Counted from the stretch's first letter, positions 9,241-17,531 are shown. The stretch: DNA of 64,000 nucleotides from Streptomyces sennicomposti (GCF_019890635.1 NZ_JAIOAB010000035.1:1-64000); one strand, 5' to 3'. Translations and numbers: made by a program. The notes: generated by a model from the letters alone, not told the origin.

Positions 9241-9778
9241 ACGGACGGAGCCGGTGCGGGCACGCCGCCTGAGCGTGCGGGTACGCCGCCCGCCGGGCCG
9301 GGTATGTCGCCCGAGCGTGCGGGGACGCCGCCCGCCGAGTCGGGCATGTCGCCCGAGCCTGCGGGCACGCCGCTCGCCGGGCTGGGCATGTCGGCCGAGC
9401 GTGCGGGGACGCCGCTCGCCGGGTCGGGCATGTCGCCCGAGCCTGAGGGCAAGTCGCCCGCCGGGCTGGCCATGCCGCCCGGGCCTGCGGGTACGCCGCC
9501 CGCCGGGGTCCCACGCCGCCCCCGGGGTCGGGCATGCCGTCGCCGTCAGTTCAGGGCCTCACCCGACGGAGACCGGCCCCCGACCTCGGCCTCCGACCCT
9601 CATGCTCCGGACCGGGGCATCGAACCAGGTCCCGACCCTCATGCTCCGGACCGCGGCAGGATCCACAGCAGGCTCCGGACCCCGGCAGGCTCCGGACCCC
9701 GGCAGGATCCGGCCCCCGGCGCCGCACCAGGTCCCGCCCCGACCCCTCCCGCGCCCCGTCACCAAGCCCGCGGTGCCC
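9241..9778. other. ORF-free repeat-rich region between ROK and SDR genes
   Basis: This 538-bp stretch between convergent genes holds a 42-bp minisatellite (9258-9509), a 21-bp direct repeat (about 9594-9614 and 9633-9653), and a short CTCCGGACCCCGGCAGG repeat near 9671-9705. Several frames stay open because of the extreme G+C, but they overlap the SDR gene on the other strand and have no ribosome binding site. I see no credible gene. Confidence 0.6.
9258..9509. repeat. 42-bp tandem repeat (minisatellite), six units
   Basis: Units begin at 9258, 9300, 9342, 9384, 9426 and 9468, each exactly 42 bp and 80-95% alike by eye. They share a GGGCATGTCGCCCGAGC-type start and a GACGCCGCCCGCCG-type end. 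Being a multiple of three it keeps a 14-residue repeat open in frame, but the array sits between two convergent genes with no start signals, so I treat it as non-coding. Confidence 0.85.
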
Positions 9779-10534
9779 TCACCTCTCCAGTGCCGGTCCG
9801 AAACGCGCCGTCAGGAACTCCTCGAACGTCCGCTTCCCCACCGCCCGGCGCGGAGCGAGGTGCCCGCCCTCGCGGAAGCTCCGGTACGCCCGGCCCGGGA
9901 GCGGCAGGTTGAGGATCGGGCGGCGCCGGCCGACGGCCCGCAGATAGGCGCGGGCGAGGGACTCCAGGGAGCGCACCTCGGGGCCGCCCAGGTCGGGGAC
10001 CCGGCCCGCGGGCGCACCCACCGCCAGCTCCGCCAGCCGGTCCGCGACCTCGGCCACCTCCACCGGCTGGTCGCCCACCGCGGCCGGGAGCAGCATGACC
10101 GGCGGCTTGGCCAGCCGCTCGAAGAGGTCCACCAGCAGGTCGTGGAACTGCGTGGCGCGCAGCAGTGTCCAGCCCAGTCCCGACTCCACGACCAGCCGCT
10201 CCACCGCGTGCTTCGTCTGGTAGTAGCCGAACGGCACCCGGTCGACGCCCACGATGGAGACGCAGGCGAGATGGGCGACCCCGGCCCTGCGCGCCGCCGC
10301 GATCAGATGGCCGGCCGCCTCCTCGTCGCCGCCCCGCGGCGAACTCGCGCAGTGCACGACCGTGTCCGCGCCCGCCACGGCCTCGTCCAGCGCGGGGCCG
10401 CCCTCGCGCAGATCGACGGCGTAGGGGCGGCTGTGCCGGCTGAGCACCCGTACCTCGTGTCCGTCCGCGCGCAGCCGCTCGGCGACGAGGCGGCCGAGCG
10501 TTCCGGTGCCGCCGGTCACCAGGATCGTGCTCAT
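9779..10534 (-). CDS. Atypical SDR / NmrA-like NAD(P)-binding protein
   Basis: 251 aa. The N-terminus ILVTGGTGTLGRLVAERL is the GxxGxxG dinucleotide site of atypical short-chain dehydrogenases, and a VLSRHSR segment with basic residues suggests NADP. The usual catalytic YxxxK is replaced by a YYQTKHAVERLV block with Tyr-x-x-x-Lys spacing partly kept. Members include NAD(P)H sensors and quinone-type oxidoreductases. A GGAGGGAG ribosome site precedes the ATG at 10534. It stands alone, convergent with the ROK gene. The substrate is unknown. Confidence 0.8.
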   Translation of the reverse strand: MSTILVTGGTGTLGRLVAERLRADGHEVRVLSRHSRPYAVDLREGGPALDEAVAGADTVVHCASSPRGGDEEAAGHLIAAARRAGVAHLACVSIVGVDRVPFGYYQTKHAVERLVVESGLGWTLLRATQFHDLLVDLFERLAKPPVMLLPAAVGDQPVEVAEVADRLAELAVGAPAGRVPDLGGPEVRSLESLARAYLRAVGRRRPILNLPLPGRAYRSFREGGHLAPRRAVGKRTFEEFLTARFGPALER

Positions 10535-10684
10535 GCTGCTCCCTCCGGACAGCGGCGTCCCCGCTGGAACGTCCGCGGCGTACGAAGCTACAGCTTGGCC
10601 CCCTTCACGGCGGTCCGCACCCGCACCCGCGCGGCGGCCCCGAGCCGCGGCCGGGGCCGCTGACTTCCGGCCGGTACGGACCTG

Positions 10685-10714
10685 TTGACCCAGCTGGTCT
10701 AGTCCTTTTAGGGT
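10685..10714 (+). promoter_or_regulatory. HrdB-type promoter with DasR-like sequence in its spacer
   Basis: TTGACC (10685-10690) and TAGGGT (10709-10714) are separated by 18 bp, a strong vegetative Streptomyces promoter. The spacer contains TGGTCTAGTCCT (10695-10706), which matches 10 of 12 bases of the TGGTCTAGACCA core of the DasR responsive element. The promoter points to the FMN riboswitch and ribE about 200 bp downstream. The promoter call is from the sequence; DasR binding is inference. Confidence 0.5.
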
Positions 10715-10778
10715 CTGACTTCTGCACAGACCGGTCCGGCGGCGGTGACGACGGCCCTTGCCCGCCGCCGGACCTTTT

Positions 10779-10818
10779 CAGCCGTTGTGCGGCCCGGTCC
10801 AGCCGTTGTGCGGCCCGG
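10779..10818. repeat. Two-copy tandem repeat, ~20-bp unit
   Basis: CAGCCGTTGTGCGGCCCGG occurs at 10779-10797 and again at 10800-10818, separated by two bases. It lies between the upstream promoter and the FMN riboswitch. The function is unknown. Confidence 0.7.
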
Positions 10819-10920
10819 GACCGCCGGCCCCTTGCGAAGCTGCGCTCTGTGAGCGAGCCCACACCGATCGTCCGGATCGACGCCTTGCGGCCGTGGCACA
10901 CTGGGGCTGTACCAGTAGCA

Positions 10921-11047
10921 GCGCACTCCGGGGTCGGTGAAAGTCCGAACCGGCGGTTACAGTCCGCGACCCGGTCGCTTCCAGCGGCCGGTTGACCAGG
11001 TGAAATTCCTGGACCGACGGTTAAAGTCCGGATGGGAGGCAGTGCGC
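10921..11047 (+). ncRNA. FMN riboswitch (RFN element)
   Basis: The closing stem is GCGCACT (10921-10927) with AGTGCGC (11041-11047). Inside are the conserved RFN blocks: GGGGTCGGTGAAAGTCCG, AACCGGCGGTTACAGTCCG, GGTGAAATTCCTGGACCG and ACGGTTAAAGTCCGGATGGG. These match the universal FMN aptamer. It lies 156 bp before ribE and should shut down the rib operon when FMN is plentiful. The downstream G+C-rich segment (11048-11200) is the likely expression platform; I cannot tell from inspection whether it acts by terminator or by hiding the ribosome site. Confidence 0.97.
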
Positions 11048-11203
11048 GGCGGGCGAGCATGCACCTGTGCGCGCCGCCGTCCTCGGGCTCGCCCTCACGG
11101 GCGGGGCCCCGTCCGGCGTCGCCCCGAGTGCTTGTCGTCCGTGTTCTCTGTCGTCATCGACAGCCCCGGAGTCCGTGCCCGAAGAGGCAGGAGGACCCGG
11201 GAA

Positions 11204-11833
11204 GTGTTCACCGGAATCGTCGAAGAGCTGGGTGAGGTCACCGCCGTCGAGAACCTCGGCGACGCCGCCCGCTTCCGGCTCCGCGGCCCCGTCGTGACCC
11301 AGGGCGCGCAGCACGGCGACTCCATCGCCGTGAACGGGGTCTGTCTCACCGTCGTCGAGCACGAGGGCGACGAGTTCACCGCCGACGTCATGGCGGAGAC
11401 CCTCAAACGCTCCAGCCTCGGCGTCCTCGCCGTCGGCTCCCGGGTCAACCTCGAACGCCCCACCGCCGTGGGCGCCCGCCTCGGCGGCCACATCGTCCAG
11501 GGCCACGTCGACGGCACCGGGACGATCCTGGAGCGCACCCCCTCCGAGCACTGGGAGATCGTGAAGATCTCGCTGCCGGCCGACCTCGCGCGCTACGTCG
11601 TGGAGAAGGGCTCCATCACGGTCGACGGCATCAGCCTCACCGTCGTCGAGGCCGGCGCCGACCACTTCACGGTCAGCCTCATCCCCACCACCCTCGCCCT
11701 GACCACGCTCGGCCTCAAGAAGGCCGGCGACCCGGTCAACCTCGAAGTGGACGTCGTCGCCAAGTACGTCGAGCGCCTGCTCGGCGACCGCGCGCGGCCG
11801 ACCGGTGACGCAGCGCGGGAGGCCGGCGAGTGA
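11204..11833 (+). CDS. ribE: Riboflavin synthase, alpha chain
   Basis: 209 aa starting at GTG 11204, with AGGAGG 9 bases upstream; the open frame extends 5' into the riboswitch and is not translated. The N-terminal MFTGIVEELG motif is invariant in riboflavin synthases. The two homologous lumazine-binding barrels are visible, the first with GVCLTVV and GGHIVQGHVDGTG, the second with VDGISLTVVE. It dismutates two 6,7-dimethyl-8-ribityllumazines to riboflavin. It is first in a tight operon with ribM, ribBA and ribH, all under the FMN riboswitch. Its stop overlaps the ribM start by GTGA. Confidence 0.97.
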   Translation: MFTGIVEELGEVTAVENLGDAARFRLRGPVVTQGAQHGDSIAVNGVCLTVVEHEGDEFTADVMAETLKRSSLGVLAVGSRVNLERPTAVGARLGGHIVQGHVDGTGTILERTPSEHWEIVKISLPADLARYVVEKGSITVDGISLTVVEAGADHFTVSLIPTTLALTTLGLKKAGDPVNLEVDVVAKYVERLLGDRARPTGDAAREAGE

Positions 11834-12474
11834 ACTGGCTCAACTCCGAGGCCTTCACCGTCCTCGGCCAGCAGATCAAGTGGTCCGACATGATCGGCAA
11901 CGTCATCGGCCTGATCGGCCTGGCGTTCGGCTGGCGGCGCTCCATATGGAGCTGGCCCACCCAGTTCCTGTCCGGCCTGATCCTCTTCGCCGCCTTCTCC
12001 ACCGCCCACCTCTCCGGCAGCGCCGGCAAGCAGATCGTCGTCATGGTCGTCGCGGTCTACGGCTGGTGGCAGTGGAACCGCGGCAAGGGCCGGGGCGAGG
12101 ACGGCCACATCGCCGTACGCTTCGCCACCTGGCGCGAACGCGCCGTGCTGCTCGGCGCCGCCGCCGTCGGCACCCTCGCCGTCGCCGCCCTCTTCAAGGC
12201 CTACCCGTCCCTGTCCTGGGACCCCTGGCCGGACGCCTACATATTCGTCGGCACCATCGTCGCCATGTACGCCCAGGCCCGCGGCATGGTCGAGTTCTGG
12301 TTCGCCTGGCTGCTCGTCGACGCCGTCGGCGTCCCGCTCAACTTCGCCAACGGCTTCGCCTTCTCCGGCTTCGTCTACGTCCTCTACGGCGCGCTCGTCC
12401 TGTGGGGCATGCGCGACTGGTGGCTGCGCTCGCGCAAGGCCGCGCGGCCCGTCCCGGAAGGAGCGCCCGCATGA
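11830..12474 (+). CDS. ribM: Riboflavin transporter RibM (PnuC family)
   Basis: 214 aa with about seven hydrophobic segments. It shows PnuC-type features such as SDMIGNVIGLIGLAFGWRRS and SWPTQFLSG near the N-terminus. PnuC proteins move nicotinamide riboside, but family members in FMN-riboswitch operons of actinobacteria (RibM) carry riboflavin by facilitated diffusion. The GTG start at 11830 overlaps the ribE stop and its own stop overlaps the ribBA start (ATGA), so translation is coupled. Many annotations would call it a nicotinamide mononucleotide transporter; the operon argues for riboflavin. Confidence 0.88.
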   Translation: MNWLNSEAFTVLGQQIKWSDMIGNVIGLIGLAFGWRRSIWSWPTQFLSGLILFAAFSTAHLSGSAGKQIVVMVVAVYGWWQWNRGKGRGEDGHIAVRFATWRERAVLLGAAAVGTLAVAALFKAYPSLSWDPWPDAYIFVGTIVAMYAQARGMVEFWFAWLLVDAVGVPLNFANGFAFSGFVYVLYGALVLWGMRDWWLRSRKAARPVPEGAPA

Positions 12475-13760
12475 CTGCGGCACCCATCCTCTACAGCTCC
12501 GACAACGTCGAGGACTTCGCGCTCGACCCGATCGAGCAGGCCGTCGCGGACATCGCCGCCGGCCGCCCGGTCGTGGTCGTCGACGACGAGGACCGGGAGA
12601 ACGAGGGCGACCTCGTCATCGCCGCCGAGAAGGCGACCCCCGAGATCGTCGCGTTCATGATGAGCGAGTGCCGCGGCCTGATCTGCGCCCCCATGGAGGG
12701 CGAGGAACTGGACCGGCTCCGGCTCCCGCAGATGGTGGAGCAGAACACCGAGTCCATGAAGACCGCCTTCACGGTCTCCGTCGACGCCTCCGCCGCGCAC
12801 GGCGTCACCACCGGCATCTCCGCCGCCGACCGCGCCACCACCCTCCAGCTGCTGGCGAGCGGCACGGCCGAGCCCACCGACCTGGTCCGCCCGGGCCACG
12901 TCTTCCCGCTGCGCGCCCGCAGCGGCGGCGTGCTCGTCCGCGACGGCCACACCGAGGCCGCCGTCGACCTCGCCCGGCTCGCGGGGCTGCGCCCGGCCGG
13001 CGCCATCGTGGAGATCGCCGGCGAGGACGGCCGGATGCTGCGCCTGCCCGAGCTGGTCGTCTTCGCCCGCAAGCACGGCCTGACGATCATCTCCATCGAG
13101 GACCTGATCGCCTACCGCAGGAGCAGCGAGCCCACCGTCCGCCGCGAGGCCGAGGTCCGCCTGCCCACCGCGCACGGCACGTTCACCGCGTACGGCTACC
13201 GCTCCACCGTCGACGGCGTCGAGCACGTCGCCCTCGTCCACGGCGAGATCGGCGACGGCCGCGACGTCCTGGTCCGGGTCCACTCCGAGTGCCTGACCGG
13301 CGACGTCTTCGGCTCCCTGCGCTGCGACTGCGGCCCCCAGCTGGACGCCTCCCTGGACCGCATCCAGCGGGAGGGCCGCGGCGTGGTGGTCTATCTGCGC
13401 GGCCACGAGGGCCGCGGCATCGGACTGATGTCCAAGCTGCGCGCCTACGAACTCCAGGAGCGCGGCCGCGACACGCTCGACGCCAACCTCGAACTCGGCC
13501 TGCCCGCCGACGCCCGCGACTACGGCGCCGGCGCGCAGATCCTCAAGGACCTCGGGGTGCGCGCCGTCCGCCTGATGACCAACAACCCCGACAAGAGCGA
13601 CGCGTTGCTGCGCCACGGCATCGAGGTCACCGGCCGCGAGCCGATGCCCGTCCAGGCCGGCGAGCACAACCTCCGCTACCTGCGCACCAAGCGGGACCGG
13701 ATGGGTCACGACCTGCCCTGGCTGGACACGCCCGCCGTGTCCACCTGCGGCAACCAGTAA
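12471..13760 (+). CDS. ribBA: Bifunctional 3,4-dihydroxy-2-butanone-4-phosphate synthase / GTP cyclohydrolase II
   Basis: 429 aa. Residues ~12-210 are the RibB domain: VVVVDDEDRENEGDL with the acidic metal site, the RPGHVFPLRA loop and the SGGVL/HTEAAVDLA blocks. Residues ~225-425 are GTP cyclohydrolase II, with the zinc cysteines in SECLTGDVFGSLRCDCG and a catalytic RGHEGRGIGLMSKLRAY segment. The protein supplies both precursors of lumazine, from ribulose 5-phosphate and GTP. The ATG at 12471 overlaps the ribM stop. Both active sites look intact. Confidence 0.96.
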   Translation: MTAAPILYSSDNVEDFALDPIEQAVADIAAGRPVVVVDDEDRENEGDLVIAAEKATPEIVAFMMSECRGLICAPMEGEELDRLRLPQMVEQNTESMKTAFTVSVDASAAHGVTTGISAADRATTLQLLASGTAEPTDLVRPGHVFPLRARSGGVLVRDGHTEAAVDLARLAGLRPAGAIVEIAGEDGRMLRLPELVVFARKHGLTIISIEDLIAYRRSSEPTVRREAEVRLPTAHGTFTAYGYRSTVDGVEHVALVHGEIGDGRDVLVRVHSECLTGDVFGSLRCDCGPQLDASLDRIQREGRGVVVYLRGHEGRGIGLMSKLRAYELQERGRDTLDANLELGLPADARDYGAGAQILKDLGVRAVRLMTNNPDKSDALLRHGIEVTGREPMPVQAGEHNLRYLRTKRDRMGHDLPWLDTPAVSTCGNQ

Positions 13761-13781
13761 GCACCAGGAACGAGGAGACAC

Positions 13782-14267
13782 GTGAGCGGCAAGGGTGCAC
13801 CGGAACTGTCCGTCCGCAACGTCGGGGACCTCAGGGTCGCCGTCATCGCGGCGCAGTGGCACGAGAAGGTGATGGACGGACTGGTGGACGGCGCGCTGCG
13901 CGCCCTGCACGACCTCGGCATCGACGAGCCGACCCTCCTCAGGGTCCCCGGCAGCTTCGAACTGCCGGTGGTGGCCAAGGTGCTCGCCGGCCGCGGCTAC
14001 GACGCGATCGTCGCCCTCGGCGTGGTCATCCGCGGCGGCACGCCGCACTTCGACTACGTCTGCCAGGGCGTCACCCAGGGGCTGACCCAGGTGTCGATCG
14101 ACACCGGCGTCCCGGTCGGCTTCGGCGTGCTCACCTGCGACACCGAGGAACAGGCCCTGGACCGGGCCGGCCTGGAGGGCTCCACCGAGGACAAGGGCCA
14201 CGAGGCGGTCACCGCGGCGGTCGCGACCGCGGCCACGCTCCGTTCAGTATCCGAACCCTGGCGGTGA
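13782..14267 (+). CDS. ribH: 6,7-Dimethyl-8-ribityllumazine synthase
   Basis: 161 aa, GTG start at 13782 preceded by GAGGAG. The conserved blocks are RVPGSFELPVVAKVL, ALGVVIRGGTPHFDYVC (with the active-site His) and VPVGFGVLTCDTEEQALDRAG. It condenses the RibBA product with ribitylaminouracil and forms an icosahedral or pentameric capsid in known homologues. It is last of the riboflavin genes; the histidine genes follow 34 bp later on the same strand. Confidence 0.97.
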   Translation: MSGKGAPELSVRNVGDLRVAVIAAQWHEKVMDGLVDGALRALHDLGIDEPTLLRVPGSFELPVVAKVLAGRGYDAIVALGVVIRGGTPHFDYVCQGVTQGLTQVSIDTGVPVGFGVLTCDTEEQALDRAGLEGSTEDKGHEAVTAAVATAATLRSVSEPWR

Positions 14268-14301
14268 GTCGCACCCGACAACGGCTAGGGTGGGGGACAC
14301 C

Positions 14302-14574
14302 ATGTCCAAGAAGACGTTCGAGGAGCTCTTCACCGAGCTCCAGCACAAGGCCGCCCAGGGCGATCCCGCCACCTCCCGCACCGCCGAGCTGGTCGGCAAG
14401 GGAGTCCACGCCATCGGCAAGAAGGTCGTCGAAGAGGCCGCCGAGGTCTGGATGGCCGCCGAGTACGAGGGCAAGGAGGCGGCCGCCGAGGAGATCTCGC
14501 AGCTGCTGTACCACGTCCAGGTGATGATGGTCGCCCGCGGCATCTCCCTTGACGACGTCTACGCCCACCTCTGA
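14302..14574 (+). CDS. hisE: Phosphoribosyl-ATP diphosphatase
   Basis: 90 aa from ATG 14302 (MSKKTFEELFTEL). An in-frame GTG at 14290 is less likely. The EEAAEVWMAAEYEGKEAAAEEISQLLYH segment is the all-alpha MazG-like active-site helix pair with four acidic metal ligands. It performs the second step of histidine synthesis, removing pyrophosphate from phosphoribosyl-ATP. Location before hisG, and as a stand-alone HisE rather than HisIE, is usual for actinobacteria. Confidence 0.95.
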   Translation: MSKKTFEELFTELQHKAAQGDPATSRTAELVGKGVHAIGKKVVEEAAEVWMAAEYEGKEAAAEEISQLLYHVQVMMVARGISLDDVYAHL

Positions 14575-14622
14575 GACACCAGCACCCCCACCCCGTACAC
14601 CCGAACGAAGGAAGCCGACCTC

Positions 14623-15471
14623 ATGCTGCGCATCGCCGTCCCCAACAAGGGTTCACTCTCCGGCCCTGCGGCGGACATGCTGCATGAGGCCGGCTACCAG
14701 CAGCGCCGCGAGTCCAAGGAGCTGCGGATCGTCGACCCGACCAACGAGGTCGAGTTCTTCTACCTCCGCCCCCGCGACATCGCGATCTACGTCTCCTCCG
14801 GCCGCCTCGACATCGGCATCACCGGCCGCGACCTGCTCGTGGACTCCGGCGCCGGCGCCGAGGAGATCCTGCCGCTCGGCTTCGCCCGCTCCACCTTCCG
14901 CTTCGCCGCCAAGCCCGGCGCCGCGAGCGGCATCGAGGACCTCAAGGGCAAGACGGTCGCCACCTCCTACGAGGGCATCGTCGCCGGGCACCTCGCCGAC
15001 AGCGGCATCGACGCCTCCGTCGTCCACCTGGACGGCGCCGTGGAGACCGCGATCGAACTCGGCGTCGCCGAGGTCATCGCCGACGTGGTGGAGACCGGCA
15101 CCAGCCTGCGCAACGCGGGCCTGGAGGTCTTCGGCGAGCCGATCATGCACTCCGAGGCCATCGTGATCCGCCGCACCGGCGCGGACGCCGAGGACCCCAA
15201 GGTGCAGCAGTTCCTGCGCCGCCTCCAGGGCGTCCTGGTGGCCCGTACGTACGTGATGATGGACTACGACTGCCGGGTCGAACAGCTGGAGAAGGCCGTC
15301 GCGCTGACCCCGGGTCTGGAGTCCCCGACCGTCTCCCCGCTGCACAACGAGGGCTGGGTCGCCGTGCGCGCCATGGTCCCGGCCAAGGAGGCCCAGCGGA
15401 TCATGGACGACCTGTACGCCATCGGCGCCCGGGCCATCCTGACCACGGCCATCCACGCCTGCCGTCTGTAA
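14623..15471 (+). CDS. hisG: ATP phosphoribosyltransferase (long form)
   Basis: 282 aa, the long HisG form that carries its own C-terminal regulatory domain. The N-terminus LRIAVPNKGSLSGPA is characteristic. The periplasmic-binding-like catalytic lobes include DIGITGRDLLVDSG and the PRPP-binding VVETGTSLRNAGLEVF. The C-terminal ~75 residues, after MMDYDCRVEQLEKAV, form the ACT-like histidine-sensing domain. It is the committed, feedback-inhibited step of histidine synthesis. It sits 48 bp after hisE. Confidence 0.96.
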   Translation: MLRIAVPNKGSLSGPAADMLHEAGYQQRRESKELRIVDPTNEVEFFYLRPRDIAIYVSSGRLDIGITGRDLLVDSGAGAEEILPLGFARSTFRFAAKPGAASGIEDLKGKTVATSYEGIVAGHLADSGIDASVVHLDGAVETAIELGVAEVIADVVETGTSLRNAGLEVFGEPIMHSEAIVIRRTGADAEDPKVQQFLRRLQGVLVARTYVMMDYDCRVEQLEKAVALTPGLESPTVSPLHNEGWVAVRAMVPAKEAQRIMDDLYAIGARAILTTAIHACRL

Positions 15472-15484
15472 GGGGCGCCCCGAG

Positions 15485-15952
15485 ATGTCCGACCTGCCCG
15501 AGCTTCCCGTCACCTTCCGCCCCGCGGTCACCCGTGTGGTGTTGCTCACGGCCGGCATCGCGATCTTCGCGGTGATCACGGCCGTGGCGGTCCTGCTGGA
15601 GCCGCTCACCCCCGGCGAGCGCATCAGCTTCGTCTTCACCGGCGCGCTGCTGTTCGGCGTGCTGCTGATGCTCTCCCGGCCCAAGGTCGTCGCCGACGAC
15701 TCCGGCGTCACCGTCGTCAACATCGCCAGCCGACGCCGCCTGGAATGGCCGGAAATCCTCCAGGTGAACCTGCGTCCGGGTGACCCGTGGGTGTTCCTCA
15801 ACCTCAGCGACGGCACCAGCCTGCCCGCGCTCGGCATCCAGCCCGGCATCGCCAAACAGCGCGCGATCGCCGACGCCCGGGCCCTGCGCACCCTCGTGGA
15901 GGCCCGCTCCCTCCACGACCCCGAGCGGTCCGCGGGCACCTCCCAGGGCTGA
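15485..15952 (+). CDS. PH domain-containing membrane protein
   Basis: 155 aa. It begins with a soluble stretch containing ELPVTFRP, then two hydrophobic segments (about residues 20-40 and 48-62). These are followed by a bacterial PH-like domain (VVADDSGVTVVNIASRRRLEWPEI, then a GDPWVFLNLSDG strand). It starts 13 bp after hisG and is probably co-transcribed. This gene regularly follows hisG in Streptomyces (from memory). The function is not known. Confidence 0.8.
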   Translation: MSDLPELPVTFRPAVTRVVLLTAGIAIFAVITAVAVLLEPLTPGERISFVFTGALLFGVLLMLSRPKVVADDSGVTVVNIASRRRLEWPEILQVNLRPGDPWVFLNLSDGTSLPALGIQPGIAKQRAIADARALRTLVEARSLHDPERSAGTSQG

Positions 15953-15993
15953 CCGGGTGACGTCCGACCTGACGCATCCGGCCGCATCTTGAC

Positions 15994-16184
15994 TAATCTG
16001 GTGGCGGAGACGTTTTCGCTGCGTCTCCGCCCCTGAGCCCCGCCCGGTGCCAGGGGCTCCTGCTACCCGAGGAGTGACTCCCTCCGGCGATGGACGGATC
16101 GTCCTGCAGTACCTGCGCCGCCCCCTGCCGACATAGCGCGCACCGCGACACCGCGGTCCCCGCGCGCGCGGAGGCGGCGGCATC
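15994..16184 (+). promoter_or_regulatory. Structured 5' leader of the CNNM gene pair
   Basis: TAATCT (15994-15999) is a good -10 box and would start RNA near 16006. A perfect 10-bp hairpin follows at once: GGCGGAGACG (16003-16012) with CGTCTCCGCC (16022-16031). The remaining ~150 bases before the start codon have further pairing potential, such as AGGGGCTCCTG and CCCGAGGAG/ACTCCCTCC. A long folded leader ahead of CorC/CNNM-type proteins suggests metal-dependent control (M-box or Mn-type riboswitch), but I cannot match a known consensus. The hairpin alone could also be a terminator for the his operon. Confidence 0.4.
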
Positions 16185-17531
16185 ATGACCATCCCCCTGC
16201 TGCTCCTCGCAGCGGCATTCCTGCTCATCCTGGCCAACGGCTTCTTCGTCGCCGCCGAATTCGGACTGGTGACCGTCGAACGCGCGGACGCCGAGAAGGC
16301 CGCCGCCGACGGCGACAAGAGGGCCCGCACGGTCGTCGAGTCGCTCGGCGAGCTGTCCTTCCAGCTCTCCGGCACCCAGCTCGGCATCACCATCACCTCC
16401 CTGGTCGTCGGCATGCTCGCCGAGCCCGCGCTCGCCGCGCTGCTGCGCGGCCCCTTCACCGCCGTCGGCGTGCCCGACGGCGTCGTGCCCGGGGCCGCCG
16501 TGCTCATCGGCATGCTGCTCGCCTCGGCGGTGCAGATGGTGATCGGCGAACTGGTGCCCAAGAACTGGGCCGTGTCCCGGCCGCTCCAGGTCGCGCGCTT
16601 CGTCGCCGGCCCGCAGCACCTGTTCTCGCGCCTGTTCCGCCCGGTCATCTCCGCGCTGAACACGGTGGCCAACCGGCTGGTGCGCGCCCTCGGCGTCGAA
16701 CCCGCCGAGGAACTGGCCTCCGCCCGCACCCCCGGCGAGCTGGTCTCGCTGGCCCGCCACTCCGCGCGGGCCGGCGCCCTCGAACAGGACACGGCCGACC
16801 TGTTCGTGCGCACCCTGTCCCTGGGCGAGCTGACCGCGCAGCACGTGATGACGCCGCGCGTGAAGGTCAGCGCCCTCCAGGTCTCGGCGACCGCCGAGGA
16901 CGTGGTCAACCTGACCCGCGCCACCGGTCTGTCGCGCTTCCCCGTCTACCAGGAGAAGATCGACGAAATCGTCGGCATGGTCCACCTCAAGGACGCCCTC
17001 GCCGTACCGGCGCAGGAACGCCTGCGCACCCCGGTCGGCCGGATCGCCCGCCCGGCGCTGCTGGTCCCCGAGACCCTGCCCGTGCAGCCGCTGCTCGCGC
17101 AGCTGCGCAACGAGCAGCCGATAGCCGTCGTCGTGGACGAGTACGGCGGCACGGCCGGCGTCGTCACCCTGGAGGACATCGTCGAGGAACTCGTCGGCGA
17201 GGTGCGCGACGAGCACGACGCCAAGGACGTGCCCGAACTGGCGCCCGCCCCGCCCGAGGACGGCCGGCCCGCCTGGGACGTCGATGGCGGCTGCCGCGTC
17301 GACCTGCTGAGGCGCATCGGCCTGGAGGCCCCCGAGGGCCCCTACGAGACGGTCGCCGGCCTGGTCGCCGACCTGCTCGGCCGGATCCCGGCCCCCGGCG
17401 ACCGCGCGGAGCTGCCCGGCTGGCGGCTGTCGGTGCGCGAGGTGGGCCACTACCGCGCCGAGCGGGTCCGCCTGGTGCGGACCGGCCGCCCGGCCGAGGC
17501 CGTCGCGACCGGGACGGAGGCCGCCCGATGA
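16185..17531 (+). CDS. CNNM/CorC-type hemolysin family protein (DUF21-CBS-CorC_HlyC)
   Basis: 448 aa. Residues ~1-190 are the DUF21 membrane domain (ANGFFVAAEFGLVTVER; LGITITSLVVGM; VIGELVPKNWAV). Residues ~210-335 are a CBS pair with MTPRVKVSALQ and VVDEYGGTAGVVTLEDIVEELVGE. The last ~90 residues are a CorC_HlyC domain. The family moves or regulates Mg2+ and other divalent cations at the cell membrane; the name hemolysin is historical. Its stop overlaps the start of a second such gene (ATGA). The structured leader upstream suggests RNA-level control. Confidence 0.88.
   Translation: MTIPLLLLAAAFLLILANGFFVAAEFGLVTVERADAEKAAADGDKRARTVVESLGELSFQLSGTQLGITITSLVVGMLAEPALAALLRGPFTAVGVPDGVVPGAAVLIGMLLASAVQMVIGELVPKNWAVSRPLQVARFVAGPQHLFSRLFRPVISALNTVANRLVRALGVEPAEELASARTPGELVSLARHSARAGALEQDTADLFVRTLSLGELTAQHVMTPRVKVSALQVSATAEDVVNLTRATGLSRFPVYQEKIDEIVGMVHLKDALAVPAQERLRTPVGRIARPALLVPETLPVQPLLAQLRNEQPIAVVVDEYGGTAGVVTLEDIVEELVGEVRDEHDAKDVPELAPAPPEDGRPAWDVDGGCRVDLLRRIGLEAPEGPYETVAGLVADLLGRIPAPGDRAELPGWRLSVREVGHYRAERVRLVRTGRPAEAVATGTEAAR

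Larger units (their letters stand above)
10535..10920. other. Long upstream region of the riboflavin operon
   Basis: No convincing gene. It holds a near-consensus plus-strand promoter (10685-10714), a tandem duplication of a ~20-bp CAGCCGTTGTGCGGCCCGG unit (10779-10818), and the approach to the FMN riboswitch that starts at 10921. The promoter and riboswitch both read toward ribE. Confidence 0.55.

Noticed and set aside
9304..9912. 202-codon repeat protein gene on the plus strand
   Set aside because: It is open only because the repeat unit is a multiple of three, it overlaps the SDR gene antisense, and it has no ribosome site.
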